NCBI RefSeq assembly: GCF_016464425.1
Contig: NZ_JADDKQ010000002.1
Coordinates: 124,001 to 188,000 of the forward strand
Origin: Actinotalea solisilvae
GTDB lineage: Bacteria; Actinomycetota; Actinomycetes; Actinomycetales; Cellulomonadaceae
Direction: 5' to 3'
Length of the DNA: 64,000 nt
The position numbers and the translations under genes are program-made. The notes below the pieces were generated by a model. That model did not search any database, had not been told where the DNA came from, and saw only the letters and a program-made list of their open reading frames with translations. This document shows positions 24,778 through 32,312 of the stretch, one piece after another; position 1 is the first letter of the stretch; each line of letters starts with the position of its first letter.

Positions 24778-25616
24778 CCCCCGTAGGGCAGCACGGGGCG
24801 GCCCGGCACCGGCACGCGCAGGCGGAACACGGCGCCCGCCTCGGGCTCGGGGTCGTCGAGGTCCTCGCGCGACGTCGTCACGTAGAGGTCGCGCAGGTCC
24901 GGGCCGCCGAGGGCGCACGCGGTGACGAGCCGGACGGGCAGGTCGACCTCGTCGAGGATCTCCGCGTCCGGCGAGTAGCAGCGCACGCGGCCGACCGCGT
25001 TGAGCGCGACCCAGACGTTGCCGGCCGAGTCGACCGTGAGGCCGTCGGGGCGGCCGTCGTCGCCGCTCGCGAAGACGCGGCGGTTCGTCAGCTCGCCGTC
25101 GACGACGTCGAAGACGTCGGTCGTGCCGGTCTGCGTGTCGTCGTAGTACGCGCGCGTGCCGTCGGGCGAGAAGTCGATGCCGTTGGAGATGGTGACGTGC
25201 GGGAGCACCACGCTCGTGCTGCCGTCCGGGGCGACGCGCTGCAGGCTCGCGCCGCCCTCCGCGCGGTCGTACCGCATGGAGCCGACGTAGAGGTTGCCCG
25301 CCGGGTCGCAGCCGGCCTCGTTCATGCGCAGGCCGGGGTCGGTCCACATCGGCGGCAGGACGCGCGGCACGTCGTCCGGGCCGTCCGCGAGCCCGAGCCC
25401 GCGCTCGAGGCCGACGACCCAGCCGCCGTCGCGCCGTGGCCGGACGAACGCGGCGACGTCGCCCACGTGCAGGCGCGTGACCGAGCCGTCGTCGTGCACG
25501 GTGCAGACGTCGCCCGCGAGCATGTCGACGAACCGCAGCCCGCCCCAGGACGGCGACCAGACCGGTCCCTCCCCGTGGTAGGCGACGGCGTCGGTGACCT
25601 GCTCGAGTCGGCTCAT
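24774..25616 (-). CDS. SMP-30/gluconolactonase-family hydrolase
   Basis: A 280-residue six-bladed beta-propeller of the SMP-30/gluconolactonase/LRE family. Metal ligands fit EGPVW (residue about 15), NEAGCD, TISNGIDFSPDG and GRPDGLTVDSAGNVWVA. Family members hydrolyse sugar lactones such as gluconolactone; the substrate here is not known. The minus-strand start ATG at 25616 has CACGAT seven bases upstream. It heads a coupled pair with the DUF998 gene. Confidence 0.87.
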   Translation of the reverse strand: MSRLEQVTDAVAYHGEGPVWSPSWGGLRFVDMLAGDVCTVHDDGSVTRLHVGDVAAFVRPRRDGGWVVGLERGLGLADGPDDVPRVLPPMWTDPGLRMNEAGCDPAGNLYVGSMRYDRAEGGASLQRVAPDGSTSVVLPHVTISNGIDFSPDGTRAYYDDTQTGTTDVFDVVDGELTNRRVFASGDDGRPDGLTVDSAGNVWVALNAVGRVRCYSPDAEILDEVDLPVRLVTACALGGPDLRDLYVTTSREDLDDPEPEAGAVFRLRVPVPGRPVLPYGG

Positions 25617-25675
25617 GGCCTTGATCGTGCCCGGTCGGGCGACGTGCTGCACGACGTCGAGGCGGTTGCTGCCCG

Positions 25676-26341
25676 TCAGGTCGTGGCCGGCTCGTCGCCC
25701 TGGTCGGACGAGCCGCTGCGCGCCCGCACGTGCATGCGCTCGCCCTGCGGACCGAAGAGCGTCAGCACCTCGGCGTCACGGGGGCCGGGGTTGCCGATCC
25801 AGTGCGGCAGCCGCGTGTCGAACTCGGCCACCTCGCCGTCGCGGAGGACGAGGTCGTGGTCGCCGAGCAGGAGCCGGATGCGGCCGGAGAGGACGTAGAG
25901 CCACTCGTGGCCCTCGTGCGTGCGGAGCCTCGGTTCGTCGGTCGAGGGCGGGACGATCATCTTGTAGGCCCGCTGGCCGCCGGGGCGGCGTGTGAGCGGG
26001 ACGAACGTGCGGCCCGCCCGGACGAACGGCCGCGCGTGCACGCGCGGGTCGCCCGTCACCGGGGCGTCGACCAGCTCGTCGAGCTGGACGCCGTGCTCGC
26101 GCGCGAGCGGCAGCAGGAGCTCGAGCGTCGGCCGCCGCAGGCCGGACTCGAGTCGGGACAGGGTGCTCACCGAGATCCCGGTCGCGGACGAGAGCTCGGC
26201 GAGCGTCACGTCGCGGCGCTGCCGCAGGTCCTTGAGGCGGGGCCCGACGCCGCGGAGGACGTCCTCGAGCGTGCCGGTCGAGGCGTCCGGGTCGGTGCCG
26301 GCGCGGCGGCCGGCGGCGGCGTGGTCGGGGTGCGAGGCCAT
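25676..26341 (-). CDS. XRE-family regulator with C-terminal cupin
   Basis: A 221-residue regulator: an N-terminal helix-turn-helix (LKDLRQRRDVTLAELSSATG followed by SVSTLSRLESGLRRP, about 37-70) and a C-terminal cupin (about 125-205) with RTHEGHEWLYVLSGRIRLLL, shown in part as HEGHEWLYVLSG, and AEFDTRLPHWI. The cupin probably binds the inducer. It is divergent from a flavoprotein gene across a 64-base gap holding two operator-like repeats that overlap this gene's -35 and -10 elements, so it probably represses itself and controls the neighbour. Confidence 0.88.
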   Translation of the reverse strand: MASHPDHAAAGRRAGTDPDASTGTLEDVLRGVGPRLKDLRQRRDVTLAELSSATGISVSTLSRLESGLRRPTLELLLPLAREHGVQLDELVDAPVTGDPRVHARPFVRAGRTFVPLTRRPGGQRAYKMIVPPSTDEPRLRTHEGHEWLYVLSGRIRLLLGDHDLVLRDGEVAEFDTRLPHWIGNPGPRDAEVLTLFGPQGERMHVRARSGSSDQGDEPATT

Positions 26342-26347
26342 GGACTC

Positions 26348-26377
26348 ATTTGCCGCTCTGGCAAGGACGCTTGTCAA
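26348..26377 (-). promoter_or_regulatory. Promoter of the XRE-cupin regulator
   Basis: On the minus strand TTGACA (26377-26372) is followed after 18 bases by GCAAAT (26353-26348), which ends six bases before the ATG at 26341. This is one of the few recognisable consensus -35 elements in the window. Confidence 0.55.
26350..26364. promoter_or_regulatory. Operator-like inverted repeat, copy 1
   Basis: TTGCC-GCTCT-GGCAA, a perfect inverted repeat, overlaps the -10 region of the XRE-cupin regulator. Confidence 0.7.
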
Positions 26378-26385
26378 CTCGGCAG
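26371..26385. promoter_or_regulatory. Operator-like inverted repeat, copy 2
   Basis: TTGTC-AACTC-GGCAG has the same architecture as copy 1 with one change per arm. The two copies are 21 bp apart start to start, two helical turns, and this one covers the -35 hexamer. Confidence 0.65.
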
Positions 26386-26405
26386 GGCGGTGGTGTCGTC
26401 CCGTC

Positions 26406-27413
26406 ATGAGCGACGACGAGGAGACGACGATGGACGAGACGTACGACGTGGTGGTGGTCGGTGGCGGGGCGGCGGGCCTGAGCGGGGCGCTGTGCCTGGC
26501 ACGCGCACGGCGGTCGGTCCTGGTGGTGGACGACGCGACCCCGCGCAACGCGCGGGCCGGGCACGTGCACAACTTCCTCACCCGCGACGGCACGCCGCCC
26601 GCCGAGCTGGTCGCGATCGGGCGCGCCGAGGCCGCGGGGTACGGAGCGGCGTTCCGCGACGCGACCGCGACGGCGGTCGAGGCCGTGGCGCCGGGGGGCG
26701 ACCGCGCGGCCCGCTTCGCGCTCACGCTCTCGGACGGGTCCCGCGTCGCGGCGCGGCGCCTGCTCGTGACGACCGGGCTCGCCGACGAGCTGCCCGACGT
26801 CGAGGGGCTCGCGGACCACTGGGGCAGCTCCGTGCTCCACTGCCCGTTCTGCCACGGCTGGGAGGTGCGCGACCGGCCGGTGGCCGTCGTCTCCTCCGGG
26901 CCCCTCACGGCGCACCAGGCGCTCCTGTGGTCGCACTGGACGTCGGACCTCACCGTCATCGGGCCCGTCGCGCAGGACCGCGTCGAGGAGCTCGAGGCGC
27001 GCGGCGTGACGCTGGTCCCCGGCGAGGCGGTGGCGGTGGTGGAGGACGACGGTCGCCTCGTCGGCCTCCGCCTGCGCGACGGGTCGGTGGTGGCGTGCGA
27101 GGCGGTCGTGGTCGCGGCGCGCGCCATGGCCCGGTCGGCGCTGCTGGACCAGCTCGGCGTGCCGACGCAGGACCTCGTGGTCGAGGGCGAGGCGGTCGGT
27201 CGGTTCGTCACCGCCGGGGCGGACGGCGCGACCGAGGTCGACGGGGTCTGGGTCGCGGGCAACGTGGCCGACCCGCGCGCCCAGGTCATCACGTCCGCCG
27301 CAGCAGGCCTCACCGCGGGCGCCGCGATCACGTTCGACCTGCTCGCGGAGGAGACCCGGCACGCGGTCGCCGCGCGGCGGGCGTCCGCGGCAGCGGCGGT
27401 CGCCCAGGGCTGA
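26406..27413 (+). CDS. Thioredoxin-reductase-like FAD/NAD(P) oxidoreductase
   Basis: A 335-residue flavoprotein. FAD motif VVVVGGGAAGLSGALCLARA at about 15-34, a CPFC redox pair in HCPFCHGWEV near residue 140, the second nucleotide domain, and the closing VWVAGNVADPRAQVITSAAAG (quoted in part: GNVADPRAQVITSAA) place it in the thioredoxin-reductase-like group. No thioredoxin gene is adjacent, so the disulfide partner or small-molecule substrate is unknown. ATG at 26406 or at 26430 (with GAGGAG upstream) could be the start. Likely controlled by the divergent XRE-cupin regulator. Confidence 0.87.
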   Translation: MSDDEETTMDETYDVVVVGGGAAGLSGALCLARARRSVLVVDDATPRNARAGHVHNFLTRDGTPPAELVAIGRAEAAGYGAAFRDATATAVEAVAPGGDRAARFALTLSDGSRVAARRLLVTTGLADELPDVEGLADHWGSSVLHCPFCHGWEVRDRPVAVVSSGPLTAHQALLWSHWTSDLTVIGPVAQDRVEELEARGVTLVPGEAVAVVEDDGRLVGLRLRDGSVVACEAVVVAARAMARSALLDQLGVPTQDLVVEGEAVGRFVTAGADGATEVDGVWVAGNVADPRAQVITSAAAGLTAGAAITFDLLAEETRHAVAARRASAAAAVAQG

Positions 27414-27430
27414 GCGTCGGCGGCGCCGGT

Positions 27431-27469
27431 CCGCCCGGGCGCACGCCGGCCTGGCCCGCGCCCGGGCGG
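27431..27469. terminator. Bidirectional terminator hairpin
   Basis: CCGCCCGGGCGC (27431-27442) and GCGCCCGGGCGG (27458-27469) are perfectly complementary with a 15-base spacer, in the gap between two convergent genes. Confidence 0.7.
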
Positions 27470-27473
27470 CCGG

Positions 27474-29075
27474 TCACGTGCGCGGTGCGACCAGTCCTCC
27501 GCCGACCCAGGCGCGGATCGCGGCGACGTCGGCCGGGCTGAGCACCATGCGGGCGCCGCGGCACAGGCCGATGACGTTGTCCGCCCACGTCTCGGCGATC
27601 TGTGCGGCCGTCGGCGTCGCGCTGAGGTCCAGGCCCGCGTAGAGCACGCCCGCGATGACCGTGTTGACCGAGCTGCGGCCGATCGGCTGGCCCGCCGCCT
27701 GGCACGCGTCCCGCACCCGGCGCGCGGTCTCCGGACGGTCGAAGGGCTGGTCCGCGAGGTCGTCCGCGAGCGCCGTGAGCAGCACGCGGTAGCGGTCGGT
27801 GGGCAGGTTGGGGATGTCGGTCACGTCCACGACCTGCCGCTGGAGCGGCGGCAGCGCGACGGACGCGCCGGGCAGGTCCGCCTCGCTGAAGCGCTCCGGG
27901 TCCCACACGAAGCCGGGCGCGGGCTCGGGCGACGCCGCCACCTCGGGCACCTCGCGCGCGATCCACGGGAAGAACGCCCCGGCGCCCTCCCAGCCGCCGG
28001 CGGCGATGCCGGGCTCGGCGTTCTGCGCCGCGCGGGCGACGAGGCCGCCCCGCAGGGGGCGGTCCGCCGACCGCACCTGCCGCAGGACCGCCCGGCGCGC
28101 GGGCGACTCGGCGACCCGCTCCGCGATCGGCTCCGCGACGGCCTCGGCCGCGCCCCGGGACCCTGCCCCGGTCGCGCGCGACGCTCGACGGCGCGGCGCC
28201 TTCGTGGGTGCCGCGGGCGTGGCGTCGTCCGCGATGCCTGCACCCGACCCGGCGTCCCCGGCGGCGCCGTCCGGCGCCGCGTCCGACGCCACCTCCGACG
28301 TCGGGTCCGACGCGGCGTCCGCCAGCGGGTCCGGCAGCACGTCCGCTGCGGGCGCGGCTGCGGCCTTCTTCGCCGCTGCGGTCGCACCACCGCGCCGACG
28401 CCGCGACGGCGCCTTCTCGGCCGGGGCCGCGGCCGGGTCGGCCGTCGCCCCGCCCGTGGTGGCCGCACGACGCGAGCGCCCGCCGTTCGAGGGCGCGGTG
28501 GTGGCGATCTCGTCCCCGGCGGCGTCGGCGTCCGGGTCGCGGACCAGCTCGGCCAGCTCGTCGGCCGTGACGACGGTGTCCGCGACCGCACGGTAGGCGC
28601 TCGCGGCCGGTCCGGCGGTGATGATCGTGACGCGCCGGTCGGCCGCGCGGCAGCGGAGCGCGAGCGGGGTGAAGTCGGCGTCGGCCGAGAGGATGACGAA
28701 CTCGTCGTAGTGCGTCGACGCCGCGAGCGCGTCGACCGCGTCGAGCACGAGGTTGATGTCGGCGCTGCTCTTGCCCTGCTGGGTCAGCGACGGGCAGTCG
28801 ACGACGCTGAACCCGGCGCGCGTGAAGTTGGGCCGGAACTGCGAGAACGCCGACGGGTTGAGGTAGCACGACCGGATGAGGAACCGGCGGCTGAAGTCGC
28901 CGTCGGCGTCGCTGCCGGACTCGAGCGCGGACAGCCACCGGCCCGGCGAGCCCGCGAACTCCTCGGCCGCGGCCGGGTCGAGCCGGCGCAGGCCGAGGTA
29001 GACGTTGTCGAAGTCGACGAACAGCGCGCAGCGCAGGCGTCGAGCGGTCTCGGGGTACCCGATGTCCGTGGTCAC
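27474..29075 (-). CDS. NYN-domain (PIN-like) putative RNase
   Basis: A 533-residue protein. The N-terminal NYN domain (about 14-190) has the acidic residues expected for a metal-dependent nuclease: ALFVDFDNVYLGLRR, QQGKSSADINLVLDAVDAL and FVILSADADFTPLALRCR. Residues about 195-310 form an Ala/Pro/Asp-rich low-complexity linker with basic patches (RRRRGG, PRRRASR). The C-terminal part (about 310-533) carries two helical regions, one with YRVLLTALADDLADQPFDRP, that look like OST-HTH/LOTUS-type modules. Related proteins act on RNA; the target is unknown. GTG start with GAGGAT six bases upstream. Confidence 0.82.
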   Translation of the reverse strand: MTTDIGYPETARRLRCALFVDFDNVYLGLRRLDPAAAEEFAGSPGRWLSALESGSDADGDFSRRFLIRSCYLNPSAFSQFRPNFTRAGFSVVDCPSLTQQGKSSADINLVLDAVDALAASTHYDEFVILSADADFTPLALRCRAADRRVTIITAGPAASAYRAVADTVVTADELAELVRDPDADAAGDEIATTAPSNGGRSRRAATTGGATADPAAAPAEKAPSRRRRGGATAAAKKAAAAPAADVLPDPLADAASDPTSEVASDAAPDGAAGDAGSGAGIADDATPAAPTKAPRRRASRATGAGSRGAAEAVAEPIAERVAESPARRAVLRQVRSADRPLRGGLVARAAQNAEPGIAAGGWEGAGAFFPWIAREVPEVAASPEPAPGFVWDPERFSEADLPGASVALPPLQRQVVDVTDIPNLPTDRYRVLLTALADDLADQPFDRPETARRVRDACQAAGQPIGRSSVNTVIAGVLYAGLDLSATPTAAQIAETWADNVIGLCRGARMVLSPADVAAIRAWVGGGLVAPRT

Positions 29076-29081
29076 CCCGGC

Positions 29082-29087
29082 ATCCTC
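29082..29087 (-). promoter_or_regulatory. -10 element, leaderless geometry
   Basis: Minus-strand GAGGAT ends six bases before the GTG at 29075. Confidence 0.45.
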
Positions 29088-29118
29088 TCGCGGACGGCGC
29101 CCGCCTGCCGGGATGCTC

Positions 29119-30735
29119 TCAGGCCCGGGCCGCGTCCGCGGGGGCCGCCGGTGCGTCCCGGTGCAGCGTCTGGCGCAGCGGGACCGCCTTGATGAGCGCC
29201 GACGCGACGACGGCGACGACCGCCAGCGGCAGCGCGGCGACGAACACGTCGTGCAGCGCGTCGGCGAGACCCTGGCGCACCGCCACGGCGATCGCGTCGG
29301 GCAGCTGCGCCAGCGCCGACGGGTCGAGGACCGCGCCCGCGTCGATGCCGTCCGCGGGCATGGCCTCCGCCGCCCCGGCCGGCAGGTGCGCCGGGATGGC
29401 CGTCGCGATGCGGCTGCTCATGATCGTGCCGAGCACCGCGATGCCGACCGTGCCGCCCGCGCTGCGGAAGAACTGGTTCGCTGCGGTCGCGACGCCGAGG
29501 TCGCGGCGCTCGACGGCGTTCTGCACCACGAGCGTGTACGTCTGCATCGCGGCGCCGAGCCCGGCTCCCACGACGACCATGGCGAGCGTGAGCTGGAGCG
29601 ACGACGACCCGTAGTGCACGCGCGTGAGGAGCACGAAGCCCACGACCATGAGGGCGGTGCCACCGACGACGAAGGGCTTGTACCGTCCCCAGCGCGTGAT
29701 GAGCAGGCCGACGACGATGCCGACGCCGATCATCGCGGCGCTCATCGGGATGATGATGAGCCCCGAGCTCGTCGCGTCCACGCCGAGCACGCCCTGCGCG
29801 TAGACCGGGATGTAGAAGATGGCGCCGAACATGCCCGTCGCGACGAAGAAGGACGCGATGTTGGCGAACGTGAACACCGAGCTGCGGAACAGGCGCAGCG
29901 GCAGCACGGGCTCCTCGGCGCGCAGCTCGATCGGCACGAACGCGGCGAGCAGGGCCGCCCCGGCCACGAAGAGCCCGACGACCTGGACCGAGCCCCACGG
30001 GTAGGTGGTGCCGCCCCACGACGTCGCGAGCAGGATGGCGACGAGCGCGCCCGACAGCGTGAGGATGCCGGCGACGTCGATCGTCGCGCGGCGCTGGGCG
30101 TGCGGCAGGTGCAGGAAGCGCACGATGACGACGAGCGCGACGACGCCCACGGGCAGCGCGGCGAAGAACAGCCAGCGCCAGCCCCACGCGTCGGTGATCC
30201 AGCCGCCGAGCAGCGGCCCGGCGATGGACGTCACGCCGAAGACGGCGCCCATGAGGCCCTGGTACTTGCCGCGCTGCCGCGGCGGGATGATGTCGCCGAT
30301 GATCGTCTGGGACAGGGTCATGAGCGCGCCCATCCCCAGGCCCTGGAGCGCGCGCGCCCCGACCAGCCACCAGAAGTCCTGCGCCAGGCCTGCGAGCATC
30401 GACCCGCTGAGGAAGACCACGAGGCCGGCCAGGTAGAACGACCGGCGCCCGTAGAGGTCGGACAGCTTGCCCACGACGGGCACGACGACGGCGGAGACGA
30501 GCATCGCCGCGGTCGCGAGCCAGCTGTAGTGCTCCATGCCCCCGAGCTCGGCGACGATGATCGGCATCGCCGGCGAGACGATCGTCTGACTCACGGACGC
30601 CACGAACATGCCGAGCATGAGGCCGATGAAGACGCGGCGTGCGTCGCGGTCGAGGCCTGTCGCGACGGGCGCGCCCAAGGGCCCAGCGGGGGGTGCAGCG
30701 GGTGCCGACGAGGCGGCGAGGGAGGTCGGTGTCAC
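29119..30735 (-). CDS. DHA2-type (14-segment) MFS multidrug exporter
   Basis: A 538-residue exporter with about 14 membrane segments. Motif A is GKLSDLYGRRSFYLAG (about 88-103), motif C is GAVFGVTSIAGPLLGGWITD (quoted in part), and WGWRWLFFAALPVG follows, as in the EmrB/QacA group. It is divergent from a TetR gene, the classical arrangement for a repressor-controlled drug pump exchanging drugs for protons. The GTG start at 30735 is supported by TAGCCT six bases upstream; an operator-like repeat lies in its -35 region. Confidence 0.9.
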   Translation of the reverse strand: MTPTSLAASSAPAAPPAGPLGAPVATGLDRDARRVFIGLMLGMFVASVSQTIVSPAMPIIVAELGGMEHYSWLATAAMLVSAVVVPVVGKLSDLYGRRSFYLAGLVVFLSGSMLAGLAQDFWWLVGARALQGLGMGALMTLSQTIIGDIIPPRQRGKYQGLMGAVFGVTSIAGPLLGGWITDAWGWRWLFFAALPVGVVALVVIVRFLHLPHAQRRATIDVAGILTLSGALVAILLATSWGGTTYPWGSVQVVGLFVAGAALLAAFVPIELRAEEPVLPLRLFRSSVFTFANIASFFVATGMFGAIFYIPVYAQGVLGVDATSSGLIIIPMSAAMIGVGIVVGLLITRWGRYKPFVVGGTALMVVGFVLLTRVHYGSSSLQLTLAMVVVGAGLGAAMQTYTLVVQNAVERRDLGVATAANQFFRSAGGTVGIAVLGTIMSSRIATAIPAHLPAGAAEAMPADGIDAGAVLDPSALAQLPDAIAVAVRQGLADALHDVFVAALPLAVVAVVASALIKAVPLRQTLHRDAPAAPADAARA

Positions 30736-30741
30736 CGCACG

Positions 30742-30747
30742 AGGCTA
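30742..30747 (-). promoter_or_regulatory. -10 element of the exporter, leaderless geometry
   Basis: Minus-strand TAGCCT ends six bases before the GTG at 30735. Confidence 0.6.
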
Positions 30748-30755
30748 AGCCGCGT

Positions 30756-30770
30756 TTGCAGTCTGTGCAA
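30756..30770. promoter_or_regulatory. TetR operator candidate on the exporter promoter
   Basis: TTGCA-GTCTG-TGCAA, a perfect inverted repeat eight bases upstream of the exporter -10 element, hence over its -35 region. Confidence 0.65.
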
Positions 30771-30781
30771 GTTCGCAGACG

Positions 30782-30795
30782 GTGCACTTTTGCAC
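30782..30795. promoter_or_regulatory. TetR operator candidate on the regulator promoter
   Basis: GTGCA-CTTT-TGCAC inverted repeat in the -35 region of the tetR gene; flanking GCAG and CTGC extend the symmetry imperfectly. Confidence 0.6.
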
Positions 30796-30814
30796 ACTGC
30801 GCACCTCCGCGAGG

Positions 30815-30820
30815 TACGCT
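30815..30820 (+). promoter_or_regulatory. -10 element of the TetR gene, leaderless geometry
   Basis: TACGCT, six bases before the ATG at 30827. Confidence 0.6.
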
Positions 30821-30826
30821 GAGGCC

Positions 30827-31465
30827 ATGGAGCCCGAGGCCACCGACACCCTGCGCGAGCGCAAGAAGCGGTCCACCCGCCGCGCGCTGCGCCTCGCCGC
30901 GCTCCGCCTCGTGGCCGAGCGGGGTCTCGACGGCGTGACGACCGACGAGATCGCCGCCGCGGCCGACGTCTCCCCCCGCACCTTCTTCAACTACTTCGCG
31001 GGCAAGGAGGACGCGCTCGTGGGCAACGACCCCGAGCTCGCCGGGACCCTCGTCGCCGCCCTCGCGGCCCGTCCGGCCGCCGAGCCCCCGCTCGCCGCCC
31101 TGCGCGCCGTGCTCGTGGAGTACGCCGCCGCCGCGACGATCGACCCGACCGTCTGGCCGCTGCGCCTGCAGGTGCTCGAGGCGAACCCGCACCTGCGCGC
31201 GGCGCTCGCGGGCGCCTCGGCCGAGCTCGACCGCGCGCTCACCGTCGCCCTCGCCGAGCGGATCGGCGCCGCACCGGCCGACCTCTACCCCGCCGTCGTC
31301 GTCGCCGCGGCGACGAGCGCGGTCCGCACCGCGCTGTGGCACGCGGGCGCGACGAGGTTCGCGCGTCCCCTCGCGACGACGCTCGACGAGGCGTTCGACC
31401 ACCTGGCTGCGGGACTGGCCGAGCCGACGCGGGCAGGGTCTGGACGGACGGCGACCGACGCATAG
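30827..31465 (+). CDS. TetR/AcrR-family regulator
   Basis: A 212-residue TetR-type repressor. The DNA-binding part is ERKKRSTRRALRLAALRLVA (about 9-28) with the helix-turn-helix TTDEIAAAADVSPRTFFNYF and the family-typical FAGKEDAL. The C-terminal ligand domain is not assignable. It is divergent from a DHA2 exporter with two inverted repeats between them. Start ATG at 30827 is chosen over the longer frame from 30782, because the -10 TACGCT would be inside the extension. Expected inducer: an exporter substrate. Confidence 0.9.
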   Translation: MEPEATDTLRERKKRSTRRALRLAALRLVAERGLDGVTTDEIAAAADVSPRTFFNYFAGKEDALVGNDPELAGTLVAALAARPAAEPPLAALRAVLVEYAAAATIDPTVWPLRLQVLEANPHLRAALAGASAELDRALTVALAERIGAAPADLYPAVVVAAATSAVRTALWHAGATRFARPLATTLDEAFDHLAAGLAEPTRAGSGRTATDA

Positions 31466-31468
31466 GGT
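31463..31468 (+). promoter_or_regulatory. -10 element deciding the start at 31476
   Basis: TAGGGT overlaps the TetR stop and lies seven bases before the GTG at 31476; another in-phase GTG at 31467 overlaps the hexamer. Confidence 0.55.
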
Positions 31469-31475
31469 GGTCGCC

Positions 31476-32312
31476 GTGGACGTCCTGACCCGGAACGCCG
31501 TCGTCGTGACGGGCACGCCCGGTGCGCCCGCCCTCGTCTTCGCGCACGGCTTCGGCTGCGACAAGTCGATGTGGCGCCACGTCGCCCCCGCGTTCGAGGC
31601 GACGCACCAGGTGGTCCTCTTCGACCACGTCGGCGCCGGCGCGTCCGACCTCGCGGCCTACGACCCTGCCCGGTACTCGCGCCTCGAGGGCTACGCCGAC
31701 GACGTCGTGCGGGTCCTCGAGGCGCTCGACCTCGGGCCGGTCGTCCTCGTCGGCCACTCGGTGAGCGCGATGATCGGGCTGCTCGCCGCGGCGGAGCGCC
31801 CCGAGCTCGTCGACCGGCTCGTGCTCGTCGGCCCGAGCCCGCGCTACGTCGACGACGACGGTTACCGCGGTGGCTTCTCCGCGGACGAGATCGCCGAGCT
31901 GCTCGAGACCATGGACGACAACTACCTCGGCTGGTCCCGGTTCATCGCCCCGGTGATCATGGGGAACGGCGAGCGTCCCGAGCTCGCCGACGAGCTGACG
32001 AACTCCTTCTGCCGCACCGACCCCACGATCGCCCGGCGCTTCGCGCGGACGACCTTCCTCTCGGACAACCGCGCGGACCTCGCGCGCGTCCGCACGCCCG
32101 CCCTGGTCCTGCAGTCCCGGGAGGACGTCATCGCGCCCCCCGAGGTCGGCCGCTACGTCCACGAGCACCTGGCCGGCAGCGAGCTCGTGGTGCTCGACGC
32201 CGTCGGGCACTGCCCCAACCTCAGCGCACCCGACCAGGTGGTCGCGGCGATGGCCGCCTACCTCGGCGTCGACGAGCCGCGCGTCGGCGCCCGGGCGCCG
32301 GCCGCGCGGTGA
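31476..32312 (+). CDS. rsbQ: RsbQ-like alpha/beta hydrolase
   Basis: A 278-residue alpha/beta hydrolase closely patterned on Bacillus subtilis RsbQ: FAHGFGCDKSMWRHVAP, nucleophile Ser95 in LVGHSVSAMIG, Asp217 in SREDVIAP and His245 in AVGHCPNLS. RsbQ is needed for the RsbP phosphatase to respond to energy stress, apparently by supplying a small hydrophobic molecule to its PAS domain. The next gene encodes just such a PAS-PP2C phosphatase and its GTG overlaps this stop as GTGA, so the two are made together. Pathway assignment is by analogy. Confidence 0.87.
   Translation: MDVLTRNAVVVTGTPGAPALVFAHGFGCDKSMWRHVAPAFEATHQVVLFDHVGAGASDLAAYDPARYSRLEGYADDVVRVLEALDLGPVVLVGHSVSAMIGLLAAAERPELVDRLVLVGPSPRYVDDDGYRGGFSADEIAELLETMDDNYLGWSRFIAPVIMGNGERPELADELTNSFCRTDPTIARRFARTTFLSDNRADLARVRTPALVLQSREDVIAPPEVGRYVHEHLAGSELVVLDAVGHCPNLSAPDQVVAAMAAYLGVDEPRVGARAPAAR

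Noticed and set aside
27474..29075. Defence or toxin-antitoxin role for the NYN protein
   Set aside because: No partner antitoxin, effector or mobile-element genes lie next to it.
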